From Vicia villosa (taxonomy: Eukaryota; Streptophyta; Magnoliopsida; Fabales; Fabaceae), in NCBI RefSeq assembly GCF_029867415.1, contig NW_026705147.1, positions 682,001-746,000 of the forward strand: a DNA stretch of 64,000 bases. The letters run 5' to 3'. This document shows, in pieces, positions 24,491 to 36,798 of this stretch. Within the stretch, counting starts at the first letter, position 1. Every line of letters starts with the position of its first letter. The notes beneath the pieces are model-generated. The model saw only the letters and a list, made by a program, of their open reading frames with translations. It did no database searches and had not been told where the DNA came from. The position numbers were made by a program, and so were the translations under genes.

Positions 24491-25262
24491 CAGTGTTTTA
24501 AAAACCGGACCGGACATCAAACCGGTGAGGGTATTATTGGGTCATTGGTTTATTGGTCGAACCACTGAGTCACTGGTCGAACCACATGTCTAAACCGGAT
24601 TAAACCGGATAACTCGGTTGAATAGAACAGTCGTAATAACAAAATTATATAGGTATAAAACATGTCGAACATGATGATTCAGTCTCTACAATATATAACT
24701 GGCACTTAAATTTTTAAAAAATATATCATAAATAAATTCACAAGTTCATAATTTAAATTCAAATTTTAAACATAGGTATCACACATAATAAAATAGTACA
24801 AAATTACAAAGTATATATTTGCAAACAAAATTTAATCGCAAAATGATCTAATTGAATAAATTATAATAAAGCAACTTCATTGTCTACTAAATTTAATTTC
24901 AAAGAAAAAATTATTTCAATGTTGGTATCTCCTTCTTCAATATCAAAATCATCTGAAACAAAATTAACCGTATCCGAAACATTTTTTTATTTTGTTTTAT
25001 TTATTTATTTATTTTACTTTTTATTTTTATTTTAGTTTTTCATTAAAATGATGTTATTTTAAGTTTTTAAAATAAAAAAGTAAATAAAATGCATTTAAAC
25101 CACCTGTTCTAGAAAACCGCCTGTTTTTTCGGTTTTACCGGTTTACACCGGTTTTGACCGGTTCACACCGGTTCAATGACATATCCGATTCAACAATCGA
25201 ACCAGACCGGTTACCTGGCCAGTTTCTGGTTCAATCGGTCCGGTCCGGTTTTTAAAACACTG
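24491..25262. mobile_element. hAT-type MITE, 772 bp, CAGTGTTTTAAAAACCGG family
   Basis: Perfect terminal inverted repeats CAGTGTTTTAAAAACCGG are flanked by CATGGATA (24483-24490) and CATGGACA (25263-25270), an 8-bp target duplication with one change. The interior is rich in ACCGGTT motifs at both ends. A paralogous empty site at 25477-25484 (next entry) confirms the boundaries. Confidence 0.93.
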
Positions 25263-25640
25263 CATGGACACGAACCTAAATCCATATATTTAGAAACAAT
25301 CAATAAGAAGAGAGGGAATTTAAATCTATTTAAAATTTAATTTCATTTTTAATTGCTAACATGGAGAGTGGGTGTGATAATGGAGGAGAGAGATAATTTC
25401 AATTTTATTATTTAATTAATAAAAAATGTGATTGGTTGTGTGTAAATCCATGTGTTATCTAAGTGAGCAATTATTGCATGGACACGATCCTAAATCCACA
25501 TTCTTAAGCACAACCAATAAGAAAGAGTTTTTTTTAAATTTATTTTAATTTTAATTTTGGTTTTAATTGGATTCATGGGGTGGTTGAGATTATGAAGGAG
25601 AGAGAAAAATTAGTATTTATTTTTTTAATTAATTAAAATT
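25263..25640. repeat. Duplicated spacer segment that includes an empty MITE site
   Basis: The sequence from CATGGACACGAACCTAAATC (25263) recurs from CATGGACACGATCCTAAATC (25477). The second copy has GAGCAATTATTG directly before it, matching the GAGCAATTCTTA left of the MITE at 24471. The segment is therefore a local duplication of about 0.2 kb, and only the first copy received the MITE. Confidence 0.75.
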
Positions 25641-25850
25641 CTGTGATTGGTTGTGTGTAAAACAATTTCTTAGGTATGTGTCCACCTAAGAATTTTCCTA
25701 TCTAAGTATGTGTTACACGTTACACGTAAATCAAAAGACAAAAGTGCTACCGCAAGTAAATCCCAAGTTGGCGTAGCATTTCTTTACAGTCCCTATTCCT
25801 CAACACCAACGGTAGTTTTCTCGAACAGGTGGTGTGCACACTGCAAAACC

Positions 25851-28800
25851 ATGAAACGCAGCAAAACAACTGTCTTAACATTCGCGGAGAAATGCAAGGT
25901 TCTCCCTCCTTCTCTTCTCTTCTCGTCCGATTCCATAGCTTCTTTCCCAATATTGATTTTCTGCAATGTTTCGTTTCATTTCATACATGATTTTACTTCA
26001 ATCGCATATATATGCAGAATATATTGGCATCAAACTGGCAAGGTTCTCTTAATACTATCAAAGTAGATGCTAAAGGAAGGTAACCTTTTGTCCTTTACTT
26101 CTTCCTCTTTTCTATTCTCATTTCATAAACCTTGAACTCACCTTGCACAACTTGAAGTTTTGAATAAAGTTTTTTATATCTGGTTGTTGAATAGCTGACG
26201 AGAGATTGTTACAAGTTAACTACACTTAATTAGTTTTCGGTTACAATCTGTTTATAATCAGTTAGGAGCTATGAAGCTCAGACACCGAAGACATGACACT
26301 GACACGTCGACACCGGTAATAATTTGAAAAAATGAATAAATTAAACTTAACCACAAGTGTCGGTGTCGATTTTGAACATCGACATTTACACGATACATAT
26401 TTTTTCTAAGGTGTCGGTGCTACATAGGTTAGGACTTAGGAGTTAGTTGGGGATGAGTAAGAAATCTTAACCTATATAACATTGTAACACACTTTAGTTT
26501 TTTCGTGAGTTGAATACAATCTCTCCAAACTGTTTCATACACTTTCTATTGTTTTCTCTCATTTTGCAATAGTTCAAGTTCATGATACTTATTAATATTT
26601 GGAATGTAGGGTGTGAATGTTTTGTTACTGATTAAGTATATCTTTGCGTTGACGGTGAGTTTGGTGAAATTACGGTGACACTGATTTTATTGAAGCTCCA
26701 AAATGTAGCTATTGCAATAATTGTGATGACAGACCGTGATTTCATCAAACTCTCTGCCAATTGAAATGTGCACTAACTGGTTTGCTAATGGGGTTTTTGT
26801 TTGTTACTTTTGTTTGATTTCAACAGCAAAGGAGATATCCATACATCTAAGATTAAGTATATGCTTAGAAAAGGGCAGCCATACCTTTGGGTGCCAGAAA
26901 ATGATTTGCATAATATGGTATGTTTTTTGCCTCTCCATTTTACTTTTTATTAGAGTTGCTTCTTTTTTGTGTTCAATGTGAAGATGATAAGATAAGACTA
27001 AAGAAGTTTAACATGGTCTTTTTATCAGTGTTGTAAAAACAAGAAAGTTCTAGCAATCAGCTAGACCCGGCAAGTTCATCAAGTTTTAGCATTTATTAGC
27101 AGAGACCAGATGGAATAATTAGAATATTAACTTATTAATGTTTATTTACACTTTTAAGAATAGGCCTAGATGTGCTGACCAGTTTTGTTAAATGGGGGTC
27201 ATGGCGGAATGGTGTGGCATATTTTTTGATAACCGCCTCAGGCAATTTGTGAAGAGATGCCGGTCATGGTGTGCTTATATGGCGGATTTTTGGCCTTGTG
27301 CCACATTTCGCCATTTGTCATCAACAACACCGGGTCTTGATAAATCGTTTGAGTACTTTTGGTAGTTGCAGGATAACATGTTTGGTTTGTGTTTTATGCA
27401 GAACACAATCATTGACGAGCGTGGTTCATTCGCAGTGACCAGTCCCTTTCCAGGCCGACTAGGAGTCATCTTGAAATCATTGAAAAAGGTTGTGTATGCC
27501 TGTAGTATATACATGTTTTCTTTTCGTGACGAAAATAATATCATGCAATTTTTTTAAACCTTTACTTGGTTCTCCAAGAAATCACCAATAAAGGACTTTT
27601 GTTCTAATGGTGCCTTCTTTCAGATCATTGTTTGTAAATAGCGGCTATAGCGCATTAGTATAGCCTAATTTGAACAAATCACTATTTTTTGCAATATGCT
27701 ATATAGTCAAAATCTTGTCAAATAGCAGCTATAGCACTGTTGTGTAGCATAATATGAATAAACTGCTATTTTTCGCAATTTGCGATTGGCAGCAATGTTT
27801 CAGTTTCTCTTATAATTAGAAGAAATAAGGTACAAGCTAATGAGTGCATTCACATGATTGTAGTTACCAGCAAGGGTTGCTTTATCTGGGGATGTTCTTC
27901 CTCTCAAAGAAGATAAGGTATTGCTAAAACATCTTTTCATATGCTTTCTTTTTATCATTTTGCCAACATTTCAGATCGAAGATATGTCTGGATCCTAAAT
28001 GTGTTCTTAAATTATTATTATTGGTGTCTACCTGTAAGTGTCTGTGTCCGTGTTTCACTTCTTAATACAAAAATCAATAGATCCTATACTAAAATGCATA
28101 ACATTTACTTTCGCATTTATGCTCCATCTTCCTTTTCGAATGAAAGGATTAGAGTCCTACTATCACTTAATCTCCAACCAAGTTAGATATAGTAGTAAGA
28201 AGGATATTTCATCATGACATTGGCAAGTGACAATAGAATGTTGTAAATTTATATAGACTTATTCTTGATAATGACACTTTATTTATCTTGGTGTAGGCAA
28301 AGTCACTTGCCGAAAAACTTAACGGAATCATATTATCTGAGCAAAAAGCAACTGAAGAGTTCAGTTACGGTGTTTCTGAAGTACTAAGTTCTAGTGGTAG
28401 CAGTACATCACGAAGTGATAATCTTCAGGAACTATTGGGAGACACCGAAAAATATTCTGTATATAGATTTAAAACAAGGTAGAAACTTGAGTGTTTAAAT
28501 CTCTGCTATGAATTGCGCTGTTTCAAATATGAATGCAAAAATCATATCTACGCGTATCTGCTTCTAGTATCTAAGTTGGTTCTTCCCCTAATTCCGAACA
28601 CTTGCCCTGCGTCCATTGAAGTATGATTAAGACAACCAGTAACTCTATTTGTAAAATTTTAAAATCTGAACCATTTGTTCCCTCTAATATAAGAGTTAAA
28701 TGCTCAGATCTTGCACATTTATTGATGGCCATGGAAGCACTTTTGACGTGGATGTTGAAGATTTAGGAACTTCCAAAGCTGATCTATTAGGTGAAGACCC

Positions 28801-29285
28801 AGTTTGAAATGCATTAGTCCACTATCTCTTATTTCGGTAACAAAATATTCATGTCTTGTGTTTTTCTTGTTTAGCTCCATTTTCAGCAAAGTTGATTGAC
28901 GGGATTAACCAAAGCGAGACTAGACGTAGAGCCCTCGTGCTTTTATGTTTTGTTTACATGAATGCCAATGCAAAGGTAACCATGTTAGCCTTCATTCAAT
29001 ATGTTTTTTTTGTTCGCATAGTGTATAATCTGAACCGACAACTAATGAAGCTTCTGGTGTTTAATTAAGGATGCTTACGTAACATCCGTTGATCGCAAGG
29101 GGTTCGATGTGCTGGCAAAAGTTACTGGTCCAGTTTTGAAGGATGGTGTTGGACAGTACCAATGGAAAGAGTTCAGGTTCATGTTCGAGCAAGAGGCAAA
29201 CGACGTTGAAATGTTCTGCAATCAACTAGTTGAAATGGAAGAGGAGGTCATCAATAAGGTTTCAGTTTCTAGTGGACTAAACTAA
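25851..29285 (+). CDS. Pyridoxamine 5'-phosphate oxidase-like (FMN-binding split-barrel) protein, 9 exons
   Basis: Exons deduced from frame and splice sites: 25851-25898, 26018-26079, 26827-26917, 27402-27488, 27864-27917, 28297-28478, 28708-28790, 28875-28975, 29070-29285; about 307 residues. All introns are GT-AG and the phases agree. Conserved blocks are KNILASNWQGSLNT, GQPYLWVPENDLHN, DERGSFAVTSPFPGR, LPARVALSGDVLPL, KADLLAPFSAKLIDGINQSE, VDRKGFDVLAKV and YQWKEFRFMF. This is the plant family annotated as PNPOx-like, with an N-terminal split barrel that would bind FMN and a C-terminal DUF2470-like part. The substrate is unknown; it is not the salvage enzyme itself. The frame is open upstream to an ATG at 25710, which could add about 47 residues. 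A further acceptor at 29343 would instead give an exon 29344-29409; I prefer the read-through stop at 29285. Exon 1 (16 codons) has the weakest donor (AAG/GTTCTC). Confidence 0.85.
26269..26427. mobile_element. Small MITE in intron 2 of the PPOX-like gene
   Basis: Ends CTATGAAGCTCAGACACC and the complement of CTATGTAGCACCGACACC are flanked by GTTAGGAG (26261-26268) and GTTAGGAC (26428-26435), a 7 of 8 match. This suggests a hAT-type insertion. The interior contains GTGTCGGTGTCGA repeats. Confidence 0.7.
27185..27335. repeat. MITE-like palindromic insertion in intron 3 of the PPOX-like gene
   Basis: CATGGCGGAATGGTGTGGCA on the left and GTGCCACATTTCGCCATTTG on the right are imperfect inverted repeats around a GC-richer core, unlike the AT-rich intron around them. 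No clean target duplication was found. Confidence 0.45.
27630..27800. repeat. Repeat insertion in intron 4 of the PPOX-like gene
   Basis: Two tandem units of about 75-80 bp both begin AATAGC(G/A)GCTATAGC and end with a GCAAT(A/T)TGC-like phrase. The style is that of common legume MITEs built on TAGCGGCTATAGCG, but the borders are not resolved. Confidence 0.45.
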
Positions 29286-30189
29286 ACAAGTAACCTTGGT
29301 TGGATCCTTTTTTTTTTTTTCTTATATTAATTTTTGTTTTCAGCTAAAAGATATGAGTTATTCAACATTGTACTCAATGAAAACGAGTTTAAATTTTGAA
29401 ATTCTGTAAAACTAATTGAAGTGCTACTAAGGGCCTGTTTGGATTTAGTACATATTTTTAGTTTATTTGAGATTATCTATTAGTAAAAGCATTTGAAAGA
29501 ATGTTTGGATGAATTAATTTGAAGGGTTTATCACCATTTCATAAGCTATTAGTCTATCTGGATACTTAGTTTAAGCGTTTATAGATGAAGTATTGATTGG
29601 ATAAGCGCATAAGTGCTTGTATATAAAATATTTTTAAAGCTAAAGAGAAACATGGTCAACTTGTATAAGGATATCCTCTATTCTACAATCTATCATAAAT
29701 CTTTTATTGGAATTTGCTAAAAATAACTTAGACATATTATATATATGATAGTGTTTTGCTAACAAGGGTTCTTAGAATACATGTTTACAAATAAAAATAA
29801 ATGAGTTTTAAACTTTCAAAAGTTTCGCAAAATTATTTTAAATCCCTCCATTTTACAAAAGTTTCATATTGCTCGAAGCTTTGTAATAACATATTGTCTG
29901 CCATCATAGTTGTGTATGAAGCATTCCTCTTATATTGCGTCTAAATCCTAGTTTTCGTATTAGTACAAAGCATTGAAACTTTGAAAGTTGTGTTTTAGTG
30001 TGGTCTTTAAGTTGTTGAAGACATTGAAAGCTGCGGATGGAGGTTACATTGAGACGTTAAAAAATTCATAGATTACGCACTTTGCAATTCAGGTTTTTCA
30101 ATTTGTAGTTTAGAGTTTCTCTTTCCCTCGATTTATATGTAGTTTTTGTCTTCTACTAAATATAATATAGTAACTTAGGCTATTGAATG
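29286..30189. other. Spacer downstream of the PPOX-like gene
   Basis: GGGCCTGTTTGGATT at about 29430, followed by repeated TTTGGATGAATT and AAGCGTTTAT phrases, looks like a fragment of a common plant MITE whose other end I could not place. Nothing else is recognised. Confidence 0.4.
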
Positions 30190-30815
30190 CAGTGTTTTAA
30201 AAATAGATGAGACATCAAACCGGTGAAAGTACTGGTTGGATCACTGAATCATTGGTTGAACCGTATGATTAAACCGGGTTAAATCGGATAACTTGGTTGA
30301 ATACACCGATCGTTATTACAAGATTATATAGGTAGAAAACCTGTCGAACTGGATGATTCAATCTCTACAAAATATAACTAGCACTTAATTTTTTTGAAAA
30401 TATCATATTATAAATAAATTCACAAGTTCATACTTTAAATTCAAATTTTAAACATAAGTATCATACATAATAAAATAGTACAAAATTACAATGTATAATT
30501 GTAAATAAAGTTTAATCGCAGCATAATCTAATTAAATAATTTATAACAAAATAATTTTATTGTCTATTAAATTTAATTTTAAGAAATAAAAAATTATTTC
30601 AACGTTGAATCTCGTATCTGCAATATTTTTATTTTCTATTTTAATTTTTCATTAAAATAATCAAAACGACGTCGTTTTAGTTTTTTAAAATAAAAAAAAT
30701 TAAAAAATGCACTTAAACAGCCGGTTAATAAAAACCGTCGATTTTTCCAAATTTTACAGTTTACACCGATTTTGACCGATTCACACCGATTTAATGAGAT
30801 TTCCTATCCACAAAT
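30190..30815. mobile_element. Truncated hAT MITE of the CAGTGTTTTAAAAACCGG family
   Basis: It starts CAGTGTTTTAAAAATAGATG at 30190 and follows the element at 24491-25262 through most of its length (CATCAAACCGGTGA, ATATAACTAGCACTTAATTT, TTCACACCGATTTAATGA). It stops matching near 30800, so the right terminal repeat is missing. It is clearly older than the 24491 copy. Confidence 0.8.
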
Positions 30816-32800
30816 CATAAAACCTTAAATCTCCCACACTTCTTCATGACTATGGCATGACAGTCGGTTAGTAGTGTTAGATGCTTGCCTGCTTCAAACT
30901 GAGCACATTGGACCTTAAAAAATTCATATTTCTCTTTATATAGTGAGGCAAGTGATATTATAACATGCTTATCTTTTTCATCAACCACTTTAATTTCTAT
31001 AGGAATATTATGTTAATCAATAATCAATAACTAATTAGATGTCAAAAACACATGAAAAACAATAATCAAACAACAAATACAACACTATGTCATAGTCTGG
31101 AAAATATCAGATATCACCTAAAGGATATCTTTGAAAGTTATCATTCAAACCAAACCCAAACGAAAGACTTACCAACAAAACCTTAACAAAATCTCAAATG
31201 TAACATAACAATTCTATAAGATATAACAACTCTATAAGATATGTAATGAAGAAAAGTTTATTAAATAAAATTAAAAAAAAAAAGGACAGAAAAATATCTT
31301 AATAACTATATATTAATGAAAACAATGAAGACTATTATTTTTTAATCAAAAGTGGGTCAAAACCCTGTAGTAAGAGAAAAGAAACAAAAGAAGGGGACTG
31401 AACCAAAGCTTCAAGAGAAAATAACTCGAAAGTTAGAAAAGCCATGCAAGTTCCTATTGAAGTCCACCAAAACATTGGTATGAGCATCATCCGCCAAGAA
31501 AAATTATCTAAAGTTAGACCTATGTTAGTTAACTTATCTACACATTTGTTATCCTAGATGTGAGATATACAATAATTTCAAAACAAAACGCCTAGCAAAC
31601 AATGAAGATAATGAAGGTAAGAATTAAAGGCGTACTTTAGCCTATTTGGGTTGAATTAATCAAGATCCAACTCATACTAGATACACGTGTTTGAATACGT
31701 AAAAGAACCACCCATGACATCTTTGAATCAGCTTGAAAAACTATAAATTTGTAGGTTGAATTGAATTAGATATAAATTATCTAATTTTTATTTTCTTTTT
31801 TTTTTATAATTATAAATGACCTGTCATATTATTTTAAAAAAAATGCTTCAGTCACTTTTTTAAATAAATAGTTTAACCCCTTACCACTATTTTTTAAGCA
31901 TCAAATATTTAAACGCTTGGTAAAATTTATCATAGCAAAAATTGAAGCTACATTAAAATAGTATTTAAAATTACAATAAAATACTGATAACTTGCAAGAA
32001 TTAACATAAAAGATAATCAAAGTATGACAACCTAAATAAGTTAAAACTATGACTCACAAAATAAAAGAAGTGTTCAAGAGATTGTAACTAAAACAACTAA
32101 GATTAAACACATTAAAATCACCACTCATTAAATTATAAAAAGCCAAAAAAAAAACTCCCAATCATTAACCCATGAGTTTCATAGGATGGGTCAGGATTTT
32201 CCATAACCCAATTTCTAAAAATGATTTTTCATTTTTGTAATCGTATTTATTCAATAATCCGATCTAATCGTTTTTTTAATCGATTTGGGTGAGTTTGCTT
32301 GAATTTATCAAATCCATATACCCCCCTAATAAGAAGTGTCACAATTTGTTTGTCAAATCCAACAACAAAATGTGAGAAATGATTGAAATGAAGATAACAA
32401 ATGCAAGGTGTGAGTGAAAAATGTTGGAGTAGATGGGTGAGCCATGAGAGTGATAATGAAAATAAATAAAAGTGTCATTAATCAGAGAAAATTTATAATG
32501 TTTTTAGATTTTTCTAGTTATCATGACACTGGTTTAATTCTTATGTTAATTTTGATTAATAATTTTTTTTTGTTGATTAGTACTCAAACAACCTAGTGAT
32601 ACAGTAAGATGTATTATACTCTATTACTATTTTTTTTTAACTTCAATAAAAAAATTATTTTTTAAAATTTATCCTCTTCATTATTTTTCTTTTATTTTCT
32701 ATTTCTCTCTTAATTTTCTTATTTTCTATTATTCTCTCTATTTCTCTCTTAATTTCATTATCTCTTTTGATTATATGTTGTTTAATGATGAGTGAAATTG
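30816..32800. other. AT-rich spacer, nothing recognised
   Basis: No frame of useful length and no recognisable element ends. A short ATAACCCA / TGGGT-type region near 32165-32330 may be MITE debris. Confidence 0.4.
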
Positions 32801-32811
32801 AAATTAAAAAA

Positions 32812-33175
32812 GAGATAAAAAAATAAAGAGCGAGGAAAGAAAAATAAAAGAAGGAAAGAAAAATGAAAGGAGATGATCCAAGTTCGACAATTTTTTATTA
32901 GCATATTATTAATTGATACACTTTTTTATATTTATATTATTAATTAATATTCTGTCCGTACATGATCTATTTTCTCTTATTAATTTCTATAAAAAAGTGT
33001 AATTAAAAAAGAGAGAGAGAAAATATAGAAAAATGAAAAAAAAATGAAAGGAGATGATTCAAGTTCGACAATTTTCTATTAGCATATTATTAATTAATAT
33101 GCATATTATTAATTGATACAATGTCATACCCCATTTTCTCTAATAAATTTCGATAAAAAGTGTATTTTTTTATTG
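32812..33175. repeat. Tandem duplication of about 180 bp
   Basis: AAATGAAAGGAGATGAT(C/T)CAAGTTCGACAATTTT at about 32862 recurs at about 33044, and the preceding GAGAAAA/AAAGAAAA-rich block and the following TATTTTCTCTTATTAATTTC phrase also recur. The two copies differ by small indels. Confidence 0.7.
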
Positions 33176-33701
33176 TAGTTTGATTTAAATTTTTTATATT
33201 TTGAAAGTTAATAGAAAAAAATACGTTTTTTCGGCACCACATTTAATTATTTATGTGATAATTATTCAAATACTTTGTTTTATCCTCTAAGCGCAGCTTC
33301 CTTCCACGTGAAAATTACTCATTCAAAACAAAAGTATTCTTCCAGTTTTTACTATAAAATCCCTGATCGTAAAGTCTCACCATATAAAGTATAAACTGAT
33401 AAGTATCTTGTACTGCAGTCTCGTTGACATCCATAGAAAAGTATTCTTACAAAAGCCGAAAAAGCAGGCAGAATATTGCTTTAATTAAGTGTAAAATAAT
33501 TCAGGCAGCTTGATACCAAAAGTTTAGCAATAAACTCTAGTATTAACACCAAAAGTGTAATGAACGGTGGTTATTAATCACCGTTGAATTGATTACAAAA
33601 TAACATTGTTCATAAAAGCAAAATTCTAAAATAGCCACGACACAAAATTATAACTGACACAAGCATAAGTTTCTACCGACGTATCCATCCAACTACTAAA
33701 C
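33176..33701 (-). other. 3' side of the HSP70 gene, including its 3' UTR
   Basis: No coding sequence. The first few hundred bases downstream of the HSP70 stop (33701 towards 33420) should hold the 3' UTR. AT-rich stretches suit a plant polyadenylation region, but no single signal can be chosen. Confidence 0.4.
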
Positions 33702-36139
33702 TTAGTCGACCTCCTCAATCTTGGGACCAGGGCCGCCACTGGCACTTGTTGGTGGAGGAGCATCCTCATCAATTTCAGGACCTTCACCAGCAGCACCACC
33801 TTGGTACATCTTTGCAATAATAGGATTACAAACTGTTTCAAGCTCCTTCATCTTGTCTTCAAACTCGTCCGCTTCAGCAAGCTGGTTCGCATCAAGCCAT
33901 TGAATGGCTCCTTCAATTGCATCCTCAATTACTTTCTTGTCACCTGCAGAAAGCTTTGAACTGATCTTATCATCTTTGATAGTGTTTCTCATGTTGTAGG
34001 CATAGTTCTCCAATGAGTTCTTTGCCTCGACCTTCTTCTTGTGGTCCTCATCTTCACTCTTGTACTTCTCGGCTTCTTGAACCATCTTCTCGATTTCTTC
34101 CTTAGACAACCTTCCTTTGTCGTTGGTAATGGTGATCTTGTTCTTCTGCCCTGTGGTTTTGTCTTCAGCAGAGACATTCAAGATACCGTTTGCATCAATG
34201 TCAAAGCAAACAGTGATCTGAGGAACACCACGGGGAGCTGGAGGAATTCCAGAAAGCTCGAATTTTCCCAACAAGTTGTTGTCCTTTGTTCTTGTTCTCT
34301 CACCCTCATATACTTGAATCAACACACCGGGTTGGTTATCTGAATAGGTAGAGAAAACTTGTTCCTTCTTGGTAGGGATTGTTGTGTTCCTTGGGATCAA
34401 CACAGTCATGACACCTCCAGCAGTTTCCAAACCTTGAGACAATGGAGTGACATCCAAAAGCAACAAATCTTGAACCTTCTCGTTACCCTCACCGCTCAAA
34501 ATAGCTGCCTGGACAGCAGCACCATAAGCAACAGCCTCATCTGGGTTGATGCTCTTGCAAAGCTCCTTCCCATTGAAGAAGTCCTGCAACAACTGCTGAA
34601 CTTTAGGAATCCTAGTGGAACCACCAACAAGAACAACATCATGAACAGTGCTCTTGTCCATCTTAGCATCCCTCAAACACTTCTCTACAGGCTCCATACA
34701 CTTCCTAAACAAATCCATGTTAAGTTCCTCAAACCTAGCACGAGTGATTGTTGTGTAAAAGTCAACACCCTCGTACAAAGAATCAATCTCAATAGTGGTC
34801 TGTGCAGTTGATGAAAGAGTTCTCTTCGCTCTCTCACAAGCAGTTCTCAACCTCCTAAGTGCCCTAGGGTTACCACTAATATCCTTCTTATTCTTCCTCT
34901 TAAACTCCTGTACAAAATGGTTAACCATCCTGTTATCAAAATCTTCACCACCAAGATGGGTATCACCAGCAGTGGCTTTAACTTCAAAAATACCCTCTTC
35001 AATAGTAAGAAGAGAAACATCAAAAGTACCACCACCCAAATCAAAAATCAACACATTCTTCTCACCAACACTTGTCGCCTTTTTATCAAGCCCATAAGCA
35101 ATAGCTGCTGCAGTTGGCTCATTGATAATCCTCATAACATTCAAGCCAGCAATAACTCCAGCATCTTTGGTTGCTTGACGCTGAGAATCATTAAAGTAAG
35201 CAGGTACAGTAACAACAGCATTCTTAATAGTCAAACCAAGATAAGCCTCAGCAATCTCACGCATCTTTATCAAAACCATAGACGAGATTTCCTCAGCAGC
35301 AAACACCTTTTCTTCACCCTTATAGTTAACTCCAATCATAGGCTTCTCACCAGGACCAGAAGTAATCTTAAAAGGCCACAACTTCATATCACTCTGAACA
35401 GAAGAATCACTGATTCTCCTTCCAATCAACCTCTTCGCATCTGCAAAATTACAATCCTCAGTTAACAATAACCAAAGCGACAATAAAATAAACAAAAAAA
35501 TTCACCCATGCAACAAATACAAAAATCATTCCAGATCAATATAACAACAAAAATTCAAATAGAAATAGCAATTAAAAAATTAATTAACAAAAATAGAAAT
35601 AAAAAAATTCTCATTTAAAAAAATAATTAAAATATAATATTCAGATGCATAAAAAAAAACAGAGTAATTCCAAAGAATACATAATCATGATATCACTAAT
35701 CTTACGAACAAATACCTAAAATTAAAATTAAAAATAAAAATAGAATTAAAAATTTCTCACTAAAAAAATTAATAATTAAAATAAAATACTTCTTCACTAA
35801 GATTACGCTAACATCGATGCAAAAAAACAGTAATTCGAAAGAATGCATAATCAAGATTTCACTAATCTTATGAGCGAAAACCTAAAAATTAAGATTAAAA
35901 GAGCCAGGGTTTGATGATGAATTACCGAAGACGGTGTTGGTAGGGTTCATGGCGACCTGATTCTTGGCGGCATCACCGATCAATCTTTCACTATCGGTAA
36001 ACGCAACATACGACGGCGTTGTACGGTTGCCTTGATCGTTGGCGATGATTTCAACTCTATCGTGTTGCCAGACTCCGACGCAGGAGTACGTAGTTCCGAG
36101 ATCGATTCCGATCGCCGGTCCTTCACCTTTACCGGCCAT
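33702..36139 (-). CDS. HSP70: Cytosolic heat shock 70 kDa protein (HSP70/HSC70)
   Basis: ATP-dependent chaperone of cytosol and nucleus. Two exons: 36139-35926 (71 codons plus 1 base) and 35440-33702, joined across a 485-bp GT-AG intron that splits codon 72, the conserved intron site of plant cytosolic HSP70 genes. The product is 650 residues, the normal length. Visible motifs are [15 protein letters not shown] (residues 10-24, nucleotide binding), the phosphate loop [12 protein letters not shown] near residue 200, [16 protein letters not shown] near residue 340, and the C-terminal EEVD that binds TPR co-chaperones and marks the cytosolic class. No stop or frameshift interrupts it. The start is the ATG at 36139 ([11 protein letters not shown]), as in other plant HSP70s. 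A 5' UTR of purine repeats (GAGAGAGA at 36170-36182) and a promoter with a heat shock element lie just upstream. Whether it is constitutive or inducible cannot be decided from sequence alone. Confidence 0.97.
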
Positions 36140-36242
36140 TGTAACAGAGAAAATCAAAATCGAAATTCAAGAGAGAGAGAGAGAATTTTAGGGTTACGTT
36201 TTTGAAACTGAATTGTGAATTAGTTATTGTAAGAGATTGGAG

Positions 36243-36279
36243 CTATATAGGTTAAAGGGTGAGAGTCTCTAGAATGTTC
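36243..36279 (-). promoter_or_regulatory. HSP70 promoter: TATA box and heat shock element
   Basis: CTATATAG at 36243-36250 lies about 105 bp upstream of the ATG, a good TATA position. GAATGTTC at 36272-36279 fits the GAAnnTTC core of a heat shock element, with a partial third unit (CTC at 36267-36269). Placement just upstream of the TATA box is typical of heat-shock promoters. Confidence 0.6.
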
Positions 36280-36798
36280 TGTGTTGTGAGTGGGGTCCAG
36301 TTTTGTTTTTTTGGTATTGTAACTAACTTGCGATCGAGCCGTTGAAGGAGGGGTAAAATTGTAATTACGGATTTTCTTCTTCTTTGTTGTGATTGCTTGG
36401 GTGGTTCCGCGTAGTTATTGGACGAAAGACTAGTAGGGAAAGTAGTGAGATCAGATTCACACTTGCTTTCGAACAATACAAGTGGTTATGGTAACGTGTT
36501 AAGGAATAACAACTAGAAAGTAGTAGGAATTGGGTTGGATGTTGGTTGATTTTGTGTGGATTTAATAGGCCCATTTTAGCCCAATCTGAATACACAAATG
36601 AGATAAAAAAAAAAAAAGAGAATTTCTTATTCCACCCTGCAGGGTGAAAAGACGCTATGGAATTCTGAAAATGTTTTTGCGGAAATCGGAAATTCATTTT
36701 CGGTATGCACCATTTATAATACAATACAATTTTAAAAGTCTATCCACCATATTTTGAAGAGGAAACTGAAAATGCATTTCTGGTTCATACCGTGTAAG
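36280..36798. other. Upstream region between HSP70 and the Tat element
   Basis: About 0.5 kb without a recognised gene. The first part is probably HSP70 upstream sequence. A short A-run is at about 36606-36620. Confidence 0.4.

Noticed and set aside
33122..33135. TGTCATACCCC resembling an Ogre LTR start
   Set aside because: The sequence after it does not match the Ogre LTR of this window, so it is likely chance.
34041..35465. Several plus-strand frames opposite HSP70
   Set aside because: Antisense shadows of the strongly biased HSP70 coding sequence.
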